From assembly GCA_025058515.1 (NCBI GenBank), contig JANXDW010000030.1, forward strand, positions 1-39,360: a DNA stretch of 39,360 nt. Direction: 5' to 3'. How positions within the stretch are numbered: the first letter of the stretch is position 1; every line of letters starts with the position of its first letter. A model generated the notes under the pieces. The model worked only from the letters and a program-made list of their open reading frames with translations. It did no database searches and was not told where the DNA came from. The stretch comes from Aigarchaeota archaeon (lineage in GTDB: Archaea; Thermoproteota; Nitrososphaeria_A; Caldarchaeales; Wolframiiraptoraceae). Shown here one piece after another: positions 16,563 through 24,373 of this stretch. Position numbers and translations under genes: made by a program.

Positions 16563-16895
16563 TCAATCCACCCCTCCATATCGTGAAGAATGTAGTATGC
16601 TTGAAATCTTCCATGGTGACATAGAAGGTTCCAAGCTCTCTTTTACGTATACAGTTTTCATAGGTTGAGATAGCGATGCAACTACAGCACTAATACCTGC
16701 GATTAATTCAAGTTCTTCTTCAACAGTCTTCTCTTCCTTAAGTTCAGTTTTCTCTTTAATCTCTACTGGTTTAGGAGATGTAGATCGGCGGAGTAGATAG
16801 ATCAGTATTAGTAGGGCGACGATTCCTCCTGTTACGAATAGAAGCCAGTTCAACGTGAAAATTATTCCTAATTCTATATAGTTAGTTAAGGCCAT
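16563..16895 (-). CDS. mmdD: Small single-helix subunit of the decarboxylase (OadG/MmdD-like)
   Basis: This 110-residue protein has one N-terminal membrane helix (about residues 8-32) followed by a basic 'RRSTSPKP' stretch and an acidic 'EEKTVEEELELIAG' segment. That layout is typical of the gamma/delta subunits that hold sodium-pump decarboxylases together. The segment 'ELIAGISAVVAS' near residue 65 is typical of the family. The sequence is otherwise poorly conserved. It is the first gene of the set, with a TATA-like box 27 nt upstream. Confidence 0.75.
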   Translation of the reverse strand: MALTNYIELGIIFTLNWLLFVTGGIVALLILIYLLRRSTSPKPVEIKEKTELKEEKTVEEELELIAGISAVVASLSQPMKTVYVKESLEPSMSPWKISSILHSSRYGGVD

Positions 16896-16916
16896 GTTAT
16901 GAAAATAAAAAACGAT

Positions 16917-16927
16917 CTATTTTAGTA
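16917..16927 (-). promoter_or_regulatory. TATA-like box of the decarboxylase small-subunit operon
   Basis: The minus strand reads TACTAAAATAG, centred 27 nt before the ATG at 16895, predicting a fully leaderless transcript for mmdD-mmdC-mmdB. Confidence 0.45.
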
Positions 16928-17049
16928 TTACTTCTATTGTGATCTACTCAAGTATTGATGGAATGTGTTGATAGAGACTTTTATCAAGTGTTCAATTCTA
17001 CTCTACTCTCGAAGATATAGATTTAACGATATTGAATTCATCCTCGATT

Positions 17050-17060
17050 GAATATTAATT
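17050..17060 (+). promoter_or_regulatory. TATA-like box of birA
   Basis: GAATATTAATT is centred about 30 nt before the ATG at 17085. Just before it, ATTGAAT occurs twice, 14-15 nt apart (from 17033 and 17048), which might be an operator. Confidence 0.35.
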
Positions 17061-17084
17061 AGCAGATCTTATTTTTAAGAGATT

Positions 17085-17840
17085 ATGATGGAAGAGGTTG
17101 GACCGAGAGACTTAAAGATTTATTTTTATGATGTTGTAGATTCTACTCAAGACTTAGCGAGGAGTCTTGGAGCAGTTGAAGAATTTACTGTTGTAGTAGC
17201 TAGAGAACAGATTAAAGGTAGGGGGAGGTTGGGGAGAGGATGGTATTCTCCTCCAGGTGGATTGTGGTTTACGATCATCCTATACCCTAAAACTCCAATC
17301 TCAACATACGCTATCCTTTGCTTACTATGTTCACTATCGATTGTTAAAGCAATTGAAGACGTTACTGGGCTTAAAGCTCATATTAAATGGCCAAACGATG
17401 TATACTTAAAGAATAAGAAGATCGCAGGGATACTTGTAGAGTCAGATGTTATTGATGAATTGATATCGAGAGCACTTGTAGGGATCGGGGTGAACCTAAA
17501 TTTTCAAATAGAGTCTTTACCTGAAGAACTAAGAGATAAGGCTACAACATTACTCGAAGAATATGGTGAGACAATAGATAGAGAGGTATTTCTAATAAAG
17601 ATACTGAAAGAATTAAAAAAGTATTATGAAGAGTATAGAGCAGGGGCTTACCAAAAGTTGGTTGAAGTTATTAAGAGTAGGATGGAGATGATTGGGAGAA
17701 CAGTATCCGTCTCCCTAGACCAGGAAGATGTAACAGGTTTAGTAAAAGATCTTGAAATTACTGGAAACCTAATCATCGAGTCTACAAGAGGAGAGATCGT
17801 TCTAAATCCTTCAAAGATCAAAAAGCTGGAACTTATCTAA
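17085..17840 (+). CDS. birA: Biotin-protein ligase
   Basis: This 251-residue biotin-[carboxyl carrier] ligase makes biotinyl-AMP and attaches biotin to the carrier lysine. The adenylate-binding loop GRGRLGRGW is at residues 45-53, followed by 'PPGGLWFTIIL', 'HIKWPNDVY' and 'KIAGILVES'. A C-terminal SH3-like domain is present ('GRTVSVSLDQEDVTG'). There is no N-terminal winged helix, so it is not the BirA type that also represses the biotin operon. It sits between its substrate (the carrier gene) and the biotin transporter, and overlaps the convergent bioY by 4 nt. ATG at 17085 or 17088 may be used. Confidence 0.93.
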   Translation: MMEEVGPRDLKIYFYDVVDSTQDLARSLGAVEEFTVVVAREQIKGRGRLGRGWYSPPGGLWFTIILYPKTPISTYAILCLLCSLSIVKAIEDVTGLKAHIKWPNDVYLKNKKIAGILVESDVIDELISRALVGIGVNLNFQIESLPEELRDKATTLLEEYGETIDREVFLIKILKELKKYYEEYRAGAYQKLVEVIKSRMEMIGRTVSVSLDQEDVTGLVKDLEITGNLIIESTRGEIVLNPSKIKKLELI

Positions 17841-18400
17841 GCTCTTGCTTTAATTATTATTTGTGAGAAATCTTTCCTTTTCAGAAGATATATTATAATT
17901 GCTATCTTCAATCCATCTCCTGGAAGGAATACTAGCGATCCCATTACCACTCCTCTATAGATCGCTTCAGATAATGCTAGTCCAGAGAAATTGGAGAACC
18001 AGAAGATTAACCAAGGAACACCTAGACCGTAGATAATCAACTCAGCTGAGATACATGCTAATAATGCGCTAATCATCTGTCTACTGTTTGTAGGTTTGTA
18101 GATTAAGCCTGCGATAGCCGCTGCTATTGGAAAGGATATTAGATAACCGGCTGTAGGACCGAGGAGGGTTGCGAACCCACTTTTAAAACCTGCGAAAACT
18201 GGTAGACCTGCCAATCCTAGAGCTAAATATATCAGTTGTGAGAGGAGACCTACACTGTATCCTCCTACTATACCTGAAAGTATGACGAAGAGAGATTGTA
18301 AAGTTATAGGTACTGGTCCGATATAGAATGAGAGCTGTGCACCGAGGGATGTAAAGACTGCGAAGATACTTGATAGAGCAATCTTACGTGCTTTAGACAT
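17837..18400 (-). CDS. bioY: Biotin transporter BioY (ECF S-component)
   Basis: This 187-residue membrane protein of the BioY family is the substrate-binding component of the energy-coupling-factor biotin importer. The start shows 'AQLSFYIGPVPITLQSLFV' (about 21-39), then 'YLALGLAGLPVFAGFKSG' and 'GPTAGYLISFPIAA', all typical of BioY. About six helices are visible. No EcfA/EcfT genes are in the window; BioY can work with shared or distant ones. The neighbours are birA and the biotin-dependent decarboxylase, so the organism may scavenge biotin for this enzyme. Confidence 0.93.
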   Translation of the reverse strand: MSKARKIALSSIFAVFTSLGAQLSFYIGPVPITLQSLFVILSGIVGGYSVGLLSQLIYLALGLAGLPVFAGFKSGFATLLGPTAGYLISFPIAAAIAGLIYKPTNSRQMISALLACISAELIIYGLGVPWLIFWFSNFSGLALSEAIYRGVVMGSLVFLPGDGLKIAIIIYLLKRKDFSQIIIKARA

Positions 18401-18422
18401 GGTTAATTAAGGATAAAGAAGG

Positions 18423-18432
18423 TAAATTTAAG
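18423..18432 (-). promoter_or_regulatory. TATA-like box of bioY
   Basis: The minus strand reads CTTAAATTTA, centred 27 nt before the ATG at 18400, predicting a leaderless transcript. Confidence 0.45.
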
Positions 18433-18507
18433 TTTTAAGTTTAAAAGATAGAAATGAGTACTAGATGGTTTTCTAATAAAAAAGAATTAAGAAGTAAGTT
18501 TAGAGGA

Positions 18508-18978
18508 TTACTTCTCAGTTTTGGTAACACTTAGTATTGCATCTATTATTGATCTATAGCCTGTACATCTACAGAGAACTCCATTCAATGCTTCTATTAC
18601 TTCTTCTCTTGAAGGTCTTGGATTTCGGTTGATTAACCAGTGACCAACGATTAAAAATGCTGGTGTGCAGAATCCACATTGTAGTGCTCCATGTTCTATG
18701 AATGCTCTCTGCAATGGTGTAAGTTCACCGTTTCTAGCTAAGCCTTCGACAGTTATAATCTCAGAACCATCAACCTCAACAGCGAGAACAAGACAAGACT
18801 TCACAGGTTCTCCATTTAATAAAACTGTACATAATCCACAGTCTCCTCTTTCACATGCTCTCTTCGTCCCCTTCAGTTTAAGCTCTTCTCTAATAAGCCA
18901 TAGAAGTGTTTTATTTGGCTCTACCTCAAGAGTTTTCTCTTCCCCGTTTATCTTAAAAGTTATCTTCTTTCTCTCCAA
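18508..18978 (-). CDS. Molybdenum hydroxylase 2Fe-2S (small) subunit, copy 2
   Basis: This 156-residue subunit has two [2Fe-2S] domains: 'CERGDCGLC...C' in the N-terminal half and CGFC with the normal CRCTGY in the C-terminal half. The start is TTG at 18978, directly after the stop of the FAD subunit, with GGTGGT about 4 nt upstream. Its middle third shares a 65-nt perfect identity with copy 1, but the first 40 and last 45 residues differ clearly, which suggests gene conversion and not a simple recent duplication. Confidence 0.93.
   Translation of the reverse strand: MERKKITFKINGEEKTLEVEPNKTLLWLIREELKLKGTKRACERGDCGLCTVLLNGEPVKSCLVLAVEVDGSEIITVEGLARNGELTPLQRAFIEHGALQCGFCTPAFLIVGHWLINRNPRPSREEVIEALNGVLCRCTGYRSIIDAILSVTKTEK
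18740..18804 (-). repeat. 65-nt perfect repeat, copy B (inverted partner at 5930-5994)
   Basis: The reverse complement of this segment is identical to 5930-5994. The two copies are about 12.8 kb apart in opposite orientation and lie at the same position in paralogous genes. Confidence 0.9.
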
Positions 18979-19848
18979 CTAGACCACCTCCACCAATTGT
19001 TTCAGTAATCTTCTAGTTAAGACCCTCACTAGATTTAATCTATATTCTGCACTACCTCTTACATCTGAGATAGGTGAGACTTTTTCTACAGCAACTTGAA
19101 CTGCTCTCTCTATCTTTTCTTCAATAGGTCCAGGTTTTGCAAATGCTTCTTCTGCTTCCTTAACCCTTAGAGGTGTTGGAGCAACACTGGAGAAAGCAAG
19201 CCTAATCTTTATCTCTCCTCCTTCTCTATATCCTAATCCAGCAACTCCAACGACTGAGAGATCTTCACTTCGAACTCTCATCATCTTTAGATATCTTCCA
19301 AAAGACTTCTTTGGAGGTTCAGGGACTAGTACTTCCTTCACCATCTCCCATGGTTTTAATACAGTCTTCTTCACACCGGTAAAGAAATTCTCTAAAGGTA
19401 TCTCTCGAGAACCTTCTTTACTTACAATCTTCACTCTAGCATTTAAGACTAGTAGAGCGGGTGAACTATCACCAGCAGGGCTTGCAGTACATATATTTCC
19501 TACGAGGGTTGCTCTATTTCTTAAAACCATATCTCCAATGGTCTTTACTGCTTCCCACAATACAGAATATCTATCTTTGATAACTGGATTTTCTAGAATG
19601 TTCTTGAAAGTTACGGTTGCACCAATGGTTAATCCTTCTCCTTCTCTATACTCAAGCTTACCAAGTTCTGGGATCTTTTTGATATCGATGATGTACTTTG
19701 GCTTCTCCAACTTCTCTCTTAGCGATACTATCAAGTCTGTTCCTCCAGCAAGAATCTTAGCTTGATCTTTGTATCTATCTAGAAGCTCAAGCAGTTCTCC
19801 AAGAGTTCTAGGAGATGAATAATCAAGTTTTGGAAGCATCTTCTTCAC
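18979..19848 (-). CDS. Molybdenum hydroxylase FAD-binding (medium) subunit, copy 2
   Basis: This 289-residue FAD subunit has canonical motifs: 'LAGGTDLIVSLREKL' (about 38-52), 'ATLVGNICTASPAGDSSP' (about 114-131) and 'RSEDLSVVGVAGLG'. GTG at 19848 overlaps the large-subunit stop as GTGA. Compared with copy 1, all three FAD-contact blocks look standard, so this enzyme is the more typical of the pair. The order large-medium-small is the same in both operons. Confidence 0.92.
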   Translation of the reverse strand: MKKMLPKLDYSSPRTLGELLELLDRYKDQAKILAGGTDLIVSLREKLEKPKYIIDIKKIPELGKLEYREGEGLTIGATVTFKNILENPVIKDRYSVLWEAVKTIGDMVLRNRATLVGNICTASPAGDSSPALLVLNARVKIVSKEGSREIPLENFFTGVKKTVLKPWEMVKEVLVPEPPKKSFGRYLKMMRVRSEDLSVVGVAGLGYREGGEIKIRLAFSSVAPTPLRVKEAEEAFAKPGPIEEKIERAVQVAVEKVSPISDVRGSAEYRLNLVRVLTRRLLKQLVEVV

Positions 19849-22163
19849 CTCTTCTTACTTATAGCTTTCCAAATATTTTCAAAAGATATTGGTAAGTCGT
19901 TTATATTTACTCCTACAGCGTGGAAGATTGCATTAGCGATGGCGGGTGGAACAGATAACATAGATAGCTCTCCTACACCTCTAGCTCCATATGGACCATC
20001 CTTCTGAGGATTCTCTATCACTACTACTACATGCTCTTCAGGGATATCTCCTGCTCTAGCTATCTTGTAATCAGTTAGATTTGGATTAAGCATTCTCCCA
20101 TTTCCATCGTATCTATATTCTTCCCACATGCCTAGACTTAGAGATTGGAGTACTCCTCCAACTATCTGTCCTTCAACAAGCTGTGGGTTTATAGCTTTTC
20201 CCACATCGAACGCTGAAACAAGTTTCAAGACCTTTACTTCACCTGTCTCAATATCTAGCTCGATCTCAACAGCTTGAGCTCCAAAAGTCCACTTTAAAGC
20301 AGGATATCCTTGACCGGTCTCTGGATCGAGATAAGATAACCTGCTTCCTACATAGTACCCGCGTCCAATTATCGGTCCTCCAACAGTATTCCCATTTGGA
20401 TATACATATCCAGCGGCAATATCTTTAAAGTGTATACTCCATTCAGGTCTTCCTTTTACATATACCTTCTCATCTTCTATGACGAGGTCATCTTTAGGAG
20501 CTCTCAAAACTTGTGAAGCTACTTCTAGTATCTGTTCTTTAATATCTCTTGCAGCTCTTATAACCGCTCTCCCCTCCATGAATAGATTCCTACTTGCAAC
20601 AGTCTGCCAAGAATATGGAGTTAAATCAGTATGCCTAAAAGGTACTACTCTTATCTTCTCTACTGGTACGCCAAGTTCTTCTGCAGCTATCTGAGCTAAT
20701 GCAGTAACGGTCCCTTGACCTATCTCTGTTACTCCCACAGACAACAAGAAAGTTCCATCTTCATTCATCTTTATTATTGCTGAAGATGCAGCGTTTGGAG
20801 GCATAGCTGGAGCTTTCCAAAGAGCTGCAATCCCCTTTGCTCTATATCTATTCAGACCAACTGCTTGAGGTGGGGTACCCCAACCGATCTTTTCTGCTAC
20901 AGCCCTAATACATTGGTCTATCCTACCTGCATCTTCTCTTAACTTCTCACCTGTAGGTGTAATGAGACCGGGTAGAAGAGCATTCTTCAATCTAAATTCA
21001 ACAGGATCCATCCCTAGTTCTGCAGCCATCATCTCCATCTGTCTCTCTATAGCCCATAGAAATTCAAAGTGTCCGAATCCTCTAAAAGCCGTTCCCCATG
21101 GATGGTTAGTATAAACTGTTAAGGATTCAGCTTCTAGATTTGGAACATAGTATGGTCCAGTGCAAGAGTATCCAGCGGCTCGACCAATGTTTACTCCGTA
21201 GTCTGCGTATGCTCCAGCATCAAATGCGTAGAATATCTTCTCAGCTAAAAGTTTACCATCTCTCGTTGCACCTGTCTTTATCTTACCGTAGAATCCTTGC
21301 CTAACAGGAGCCGTCATAAACTGTTCTTCACGAGTTAACTCTAACCTCACAGGTCTATATCCTGCTTTCTTAGATAGAAGAACCACTAGTGGTTCAAAGT
21401 TTATCCCTGCTTTTCCTCCAAAACCTCCTCCAATATATGGAACATACACAGAGATCTTGTGCAAAGGAATTCCAAGTGAGTACCCTAATATGTATCTGAT
21501 AGCGAATGGACTCTGAGCAGAGGTCCATATCTTGATGCTTCCATCTATCAGATATTGTCCAATACACGTGTAAGGCTCCATTGGAACATGTGAGACTTGA
21601 GGCATCCAGAATTCATTCTCTAATACTACATTGCTCTTCTTGAAACCTTCTTCAATATCTCCTCTCTTAACAACGAATCTATTAGCGATATTAGTTCCTG
21701 GAATTGGGTTGAATGCTGGAGAATGAGCATATTCTCCAAGTTCTTCATGAACTAAAGGTGCATCGGGTTTTAATGCTTCTCTAACATCAAGTACAGGAGG
21801 CAAAGGATCGTATTCTACTCTTATCTGCTCTAATGCTTCCTCAGCAGTTTCCAGGTCTTCTGCAACTACTGCGGCAACAGGTTCTCCAACCCACCTAACC
21901 TTTTTCCTTGCTAAGATATTTCTATCATTTACGTATAATCCTACTCTAAAAGAGAAGTCTTCTCCTATTGCTATAGTTACGACTTTTGGAATCTTTAATG
22001 CATTGCTAAAATCAATTGATTTTATTTTTGCATGAGCGTGGGGGCTTAAGAGTAGTTTTGCATACAGCATCCCAGGGAGCTCTATATCTCCTGCATATTC
22101 AGCTGATCCCGTTACTTTCTCAATTGCATCAACTCTCTGAATAGACTTACCTACATACTTCAT
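19845..22163 (-). CDS. Molybdenum hydroxylase large (molybdopterin) subunit, copy 2
   Basis: This 772-residue catalytic subunit is homologous throughout to copy 1 (about half the residues agree by eye in sampled regions). It contains GGGFGGK, the active-site loop 'TAFRGFGHFE', 'IGQGTVTALAQIAAEEL' and the catalytic glutamate in GARGVGE (Glu732). The shared stretch 'PIPGTNIAN' is encoded by clearly different codons in the two copies, so the large subunits diverged long ago. It is the first gene of its operon, with a TATA-like box and a short inverted repeat upstream. The loop differs from copy 1 (HFE versus YPE), hinting at a different substrate. Confidence 0.93.
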   Translation of the reverse strand: MKYVGKSIQRVDAIEKVTGSAEYAGDIELPGMLYAKLLLSPHAHAKIKSIDFSNALKIPKVVTIAIGEDFSFRVGLYVNDRNILARKKVRWVGEPVAAVVAEDLETAEEALEQIRVEYDPLPPVLDVREALKPDAPLVHEELGEYAHSPAFNPIPGTNIANRFVVKRGDIEEGFKKSNVVLENEFWMPQVSHVPMEPYTCIGQYLIDGSIKIWTSAQSPFAIRYILGYSLGIPLHKISVYVPYIGGGFGGKAGINFEPLVVLLSKKAGYRPVRLELTREEQFMTAPVRQGFYGKIKTGATRDGKLLAEKIFYAFDAGAYADYGVNIGRAAGYSCTGPYYVPNLEAESLTVYTNHPWGTAFRGFGHFEFLWAIERQMEMMAAELGMDPVEFRLKNALLPGLITPTGEKLREDAGRIDQCIRAVAEKIGWGTPPQAVGLNRYRAKGIAALWKAPAMPPNAASSAIIKMNEDGTFLLSVGVTEIGQGTVTALAQIAAEELGVPVEKIRVVPFRHTDLTPYSWQTVASRNLFMEGRAVIRAARDIKEQILEVASQVLRAPKDDLVIEDEKVYVKGRPEWSIHFKDIAAGYVYPNGNTVGGPIIGRGYYVGSRLSYLDPETGQGYPALKWTFGAQAVEIELDIETGEVKVLKLVSAFDVGKAINPQLVEGQIVGGVLQSLSLGMWEEYRYDGNGRMLNPNLTDYKIARAGDIPEEHVVVVIENPQKDGPYGARGVGELSMLSVPPAIANAIFHAVGVNINDLPISFENIWKAISKKR

Positions 22164-22184
22164 CTATAACCACTTCCATTTTTA

Positions 22185-22202
22185 ACTCATACATCTCTGA
22201 GT
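22185..22202. promoter_or_regulatory. Inverted repeat near the hydroxylase-2 transcription start
   Basis: ACTCA and TGAGT separated by 8 nt lie between the TATA-like box and the start codon, where a repressor would block initiation. The arms are short, so this may be chance. Confidence 0.25.
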
Positions 22203-22212
22203 CATTAATCCA

Positions 22213-22224
22213 CTATATATATTT
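22213..22224 (-). promoter_or_regulatory. TATA-like box of the second hydroxylase operon
   Basis: The minus strand reads AAATATATATAG, about 55 nt before the ATG at 22163. This predicts a leader of about 30 nt, longer than at most operons here. Confidence 0.45.
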
Positions 22225-22243
22225 CTTTCCATAATGCATATTT

Positions 22244-22257
22244 GAAAAATAAAAAAT
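22244..22257 (-). terminator. T-rich terminator of the GNAT-like gene
   Basis: On the minus strand the sequence after the stop of the GNAT-like gene is a run of T residues broken by one A, as in archaeal factor-independent termination. It separates that gene from the hydroxylase promoter. Confidence 0.4.
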
Positions 22258-22275
22258 AGGAGATGAAGTAGTCTT

Positions 22276-23016
22276 CTAAAACTCTATCTCAAGTTTTGAA
22301 GTCGGTTTTAGCGGTATGGTCTTCTTTAACATGTCTTCTGGAACAGGCCTCTCGCCCATCAAGCCTGCTGCTTGTAGATATGGCTTCACTGTCTTATTCC
22401 ACTGTTCTCTCGTTATGTAGTATACCCTTGCTCCTCCGAGTTCATGTTGAACCTCGGGCCATGGCTTAGTTGTATGTTGAAGTCTGAAACCAATTCTAAA
22501 TCCGAATGGACTTTCAAAGGTTGCCCACCATTCGTTTACACCTACTACGTCAAGAGCATGTTCAACTTTTGCAGCGTAGAGGAATATTCCAAGTCTCTCA
22601 GCACGTTTGAAGACTATCGTGTGTAGACTGATGCATACATTCTCATTGAAGAATCTATGGTTAACAATACCCATCAATTCTCCTTCCTTATCGGTAGCCA
22701 CGATTACATATCCATCTTTCAATCTATTCTGTGCCCAAGCTAGAATCTCAGAATATGTTCGAACGGCGACAAGATGGTAATAATCCTTATCATATTTAGA
22801 GTCTATGAGCAGCTTCAATGTTTGAAGCATAGCTGGCGCCTCATCTTTAGTTGCAGGTCGAACTATTATCGGCTCTCCACTCTTTAATCTATAGATTTTC
22901 GGTGGGAAAGGCTTCTGGAATCTTTCATCAGGTGGAGCACCTCTAAGAAACTCTTCAATCTCATCAACAGAGAATTTAAACTCTTCAAAAGATACGGGGA
23001 CCGCGGGCTTAACCAT
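22276..23016 (-). CDS. Putative GNAT-fold acyltransferase
   Basis: This 246-residue protein has 'EPIIVRPATKDEAPAML' (about 68-84), the usual first strand and helix of GNAT N-acyltransferases. It is followed by 'DGYVIVATDKEGELMGIVNH', the typical central strand pair. The acetyl-CoA pyrophosphate loop is not clear, so activity is uncertain. Long N- and C-terminal extensions flank the domain. A TATA-like box is centred 27 nt upstream, so it has its own leaderless promoter and its own T-rich terminator. It is not clearly part of either neighbouring operon. Confidence 0.5.
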   Translation of the reverse strand: MVKPAVPVSFEEFKFSVDEIEEFLRGAPPDERFQKPFPPKIYRLKSGEPIIVRPATKDEAPAMLQTLKLLIDSKYDKDYYHLVAVRTYSEILAWAQNRLKDGYVIVATDKEGELMGIVNHRFFNENVCISLHTIVFKRAERLGIFLYAAKVEHALDVVGVNEWWATFESPFGFRIGFRLQHTTKPWPEVQHELGGARVYYITREQWNKTVKPYLQAAGLMGERPVPEDMLKKTIPLKPTSKLEIEF

Positions 23017-23037
23017 GACTTAAATCAATCTTAGTGG

Positions 23038-23048
23038 AAAATAAATAC
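23038..23048 (-). promoter_or_regulatory. TATA-like box of the GNAT-like gene
   Basis: The minus strand reads TTTATTTTCC, centred 27 nt before the ATG at 23016. It is divergent from the orc1/cdc6 promoter. Confidence 0.4.
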
Positions 23049-23106
23049 CTTCCCTATACACGATCACTCTTAATAAAAATTTTATCATTATTGTTTTTTC
23101 AAGATG

Positions 23107-23115
23107 CTTATATGC
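23107..23115 (+). promoter_or_regulatory. TATA-like box of orc1/cdc6
   Basis: CTTATATGC is centred about 30 nt before the ATG at 23141, giving an almost leaderless transcript. Confidence 0.45.
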
Positions 23116-23140
23116 ATCCGTTAACATTATCTTTCGTGGA

Positions 23141-24304
23141 ATGAGGATATTTAAAGATGAAGAGAAGCTTTCTCCAGAGTATGTCCCGCAGGAACTCCCA
23201 CATCGTGAGAATGAATTAAATATGTTGAAGACCTTCTTTAGCAGCATCCTCTCAGGCAGTCCATCTATCTCTACTAGAGTCATCATAACAGGTTCTGTAG
23301 GCACGGGGAAGAGTGCACTAGCCAAGTTATTCTGTCAGAAGGCAGTATCTGAAGCATCAAGAAAAGGATTAGACTTGAAAACCCTCTACGTAAATAGTAG
23401 GATTAGTAAGACTACCTTCTCAGTCTTAAGAAAGCTAATAGAACAATTGAGAGCTAGATTACCTGAGAGAGGATTATCTAATGAAGAACTATTCCATAGA
23501 TTTCTAGACTACTTAGATTACAAAGGATCCTATGCTATAATTGTATTGGATGAGGTTGAAGTACTTTTAAGAGAAGAAGGTTCTGAACCATTCTATCTCT
23601 TCACTAGAGTTGGAGAAGAGAGAATGAAGATCCCGAGGATCTCGATAATATTCATACTGAGAAACCTTGAGATACTTGATATGCTTGACCAGAGTACGAG
23701 AAGCAGCCTCTTGGGAAACATAATATATCTAAAAGAGTATGACTTTAACCAGCTTTACGATATTGTGAAGTATAGAGCGAGTCTAGCTTTTAGACCTGAT
23801 GCTCTAGAAGAAGACTCGATAAGTATGATCGCAGACCTAGCGAGTGAGAGAGGTGATGCTAGGTATGCTTTAGACATATTGTGGAGAGCTGGAAAATATG
23901 CTGAAGCCGAGAGCTCCAATAAAGTGACCCCTGAACATGTGAGAAAAGCTGCTGCAAGCGTCTACCCTACAATTAGGAGAGAACACTTAGAGTATCTTGA
24001 GTATGATTCAAAGCTCATATTATTTGCATTAGCCAAGGCATTAGAGTTAGAGAAGTCTGCATATGTTACATCTAGTAAATTGAATGAGTATTATAGAATG
24101 GTATGTGAAGAATTTGAGATAGAGCCGAAGTCTTATACAAGTTTCTGGGGAGCCCTACAACGACTTGACGATCTAGGAATAATTAGGATTAAAGTAATTA
24201 GTGAAGGATCTAGAGGTAGGAAGACTTACATCTCTCTACCTGGTATACCGACCGCTATATTGAGGAAGGAGCTCGAGCCCCTCCTACATAATAGGCAGTT
24301 ATAG
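23141..24304 (+). CDS. orc1/cdc6: Orc1/Cdc6 replication initiator
   Basis: This 387-residue AAA+ origin-binding protein has Walker A 'GSVGTGKSA' at 51-59, Walker B 'IIVLDEVEVLL' (about 132-142), a sensor region 'SIIFILRNLEILDML', and a C-terminal winged helix (about 290-385, with 'SYTSFWGALQRLDDLGIIRI'). It binds origin repeats and loads MCM. Archaeal origins often lie beside this gene. The flanking gaps are short and I see only weak resemblance to origin recognition boxes ('TTAGTGGAAA' near 23031). The clamp-loader genes follow on the other strand. Confidence 0.92.
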   Translation: MRIFKDEEKLSPEYVPQELPHRENELNMLKTFFSSILSGSPSISTRVIITGSVGTGKSALAKLFCQKAVSEASRKGLDLKTLYVNSRISKTTFSVLRKLIEQLRARLPERGLSNEELFHRFLDYLDYKGSYAIIVLDEVEVLLREEGSEPFYLFTRVGEERMKIPRISIIFILRNLEILDMLDQSTRSSLLGNIIYLKEYDFNQLYDIVKYRASLAFRPDALEEDSISMIADLASERGDARYALDILWRAGKYAEAESSNKVTPEHVRKAAASVYPTIRREHLEYLEYDSKLILFALAKALELEKSAYVTSSKLNEYYRMVCEEFEIEPKSYTSFWGALQRLDDLGIIRIKVISEGSRGRKTYISLPGIPTAILRKELEPLLHNRQL

Positions 24305-24373
24305 AGCCATCTACAACTATAATCAATCGTTAGAAGATAAATGTACTTAGGTTTAAGTATTGATCTGATATCA

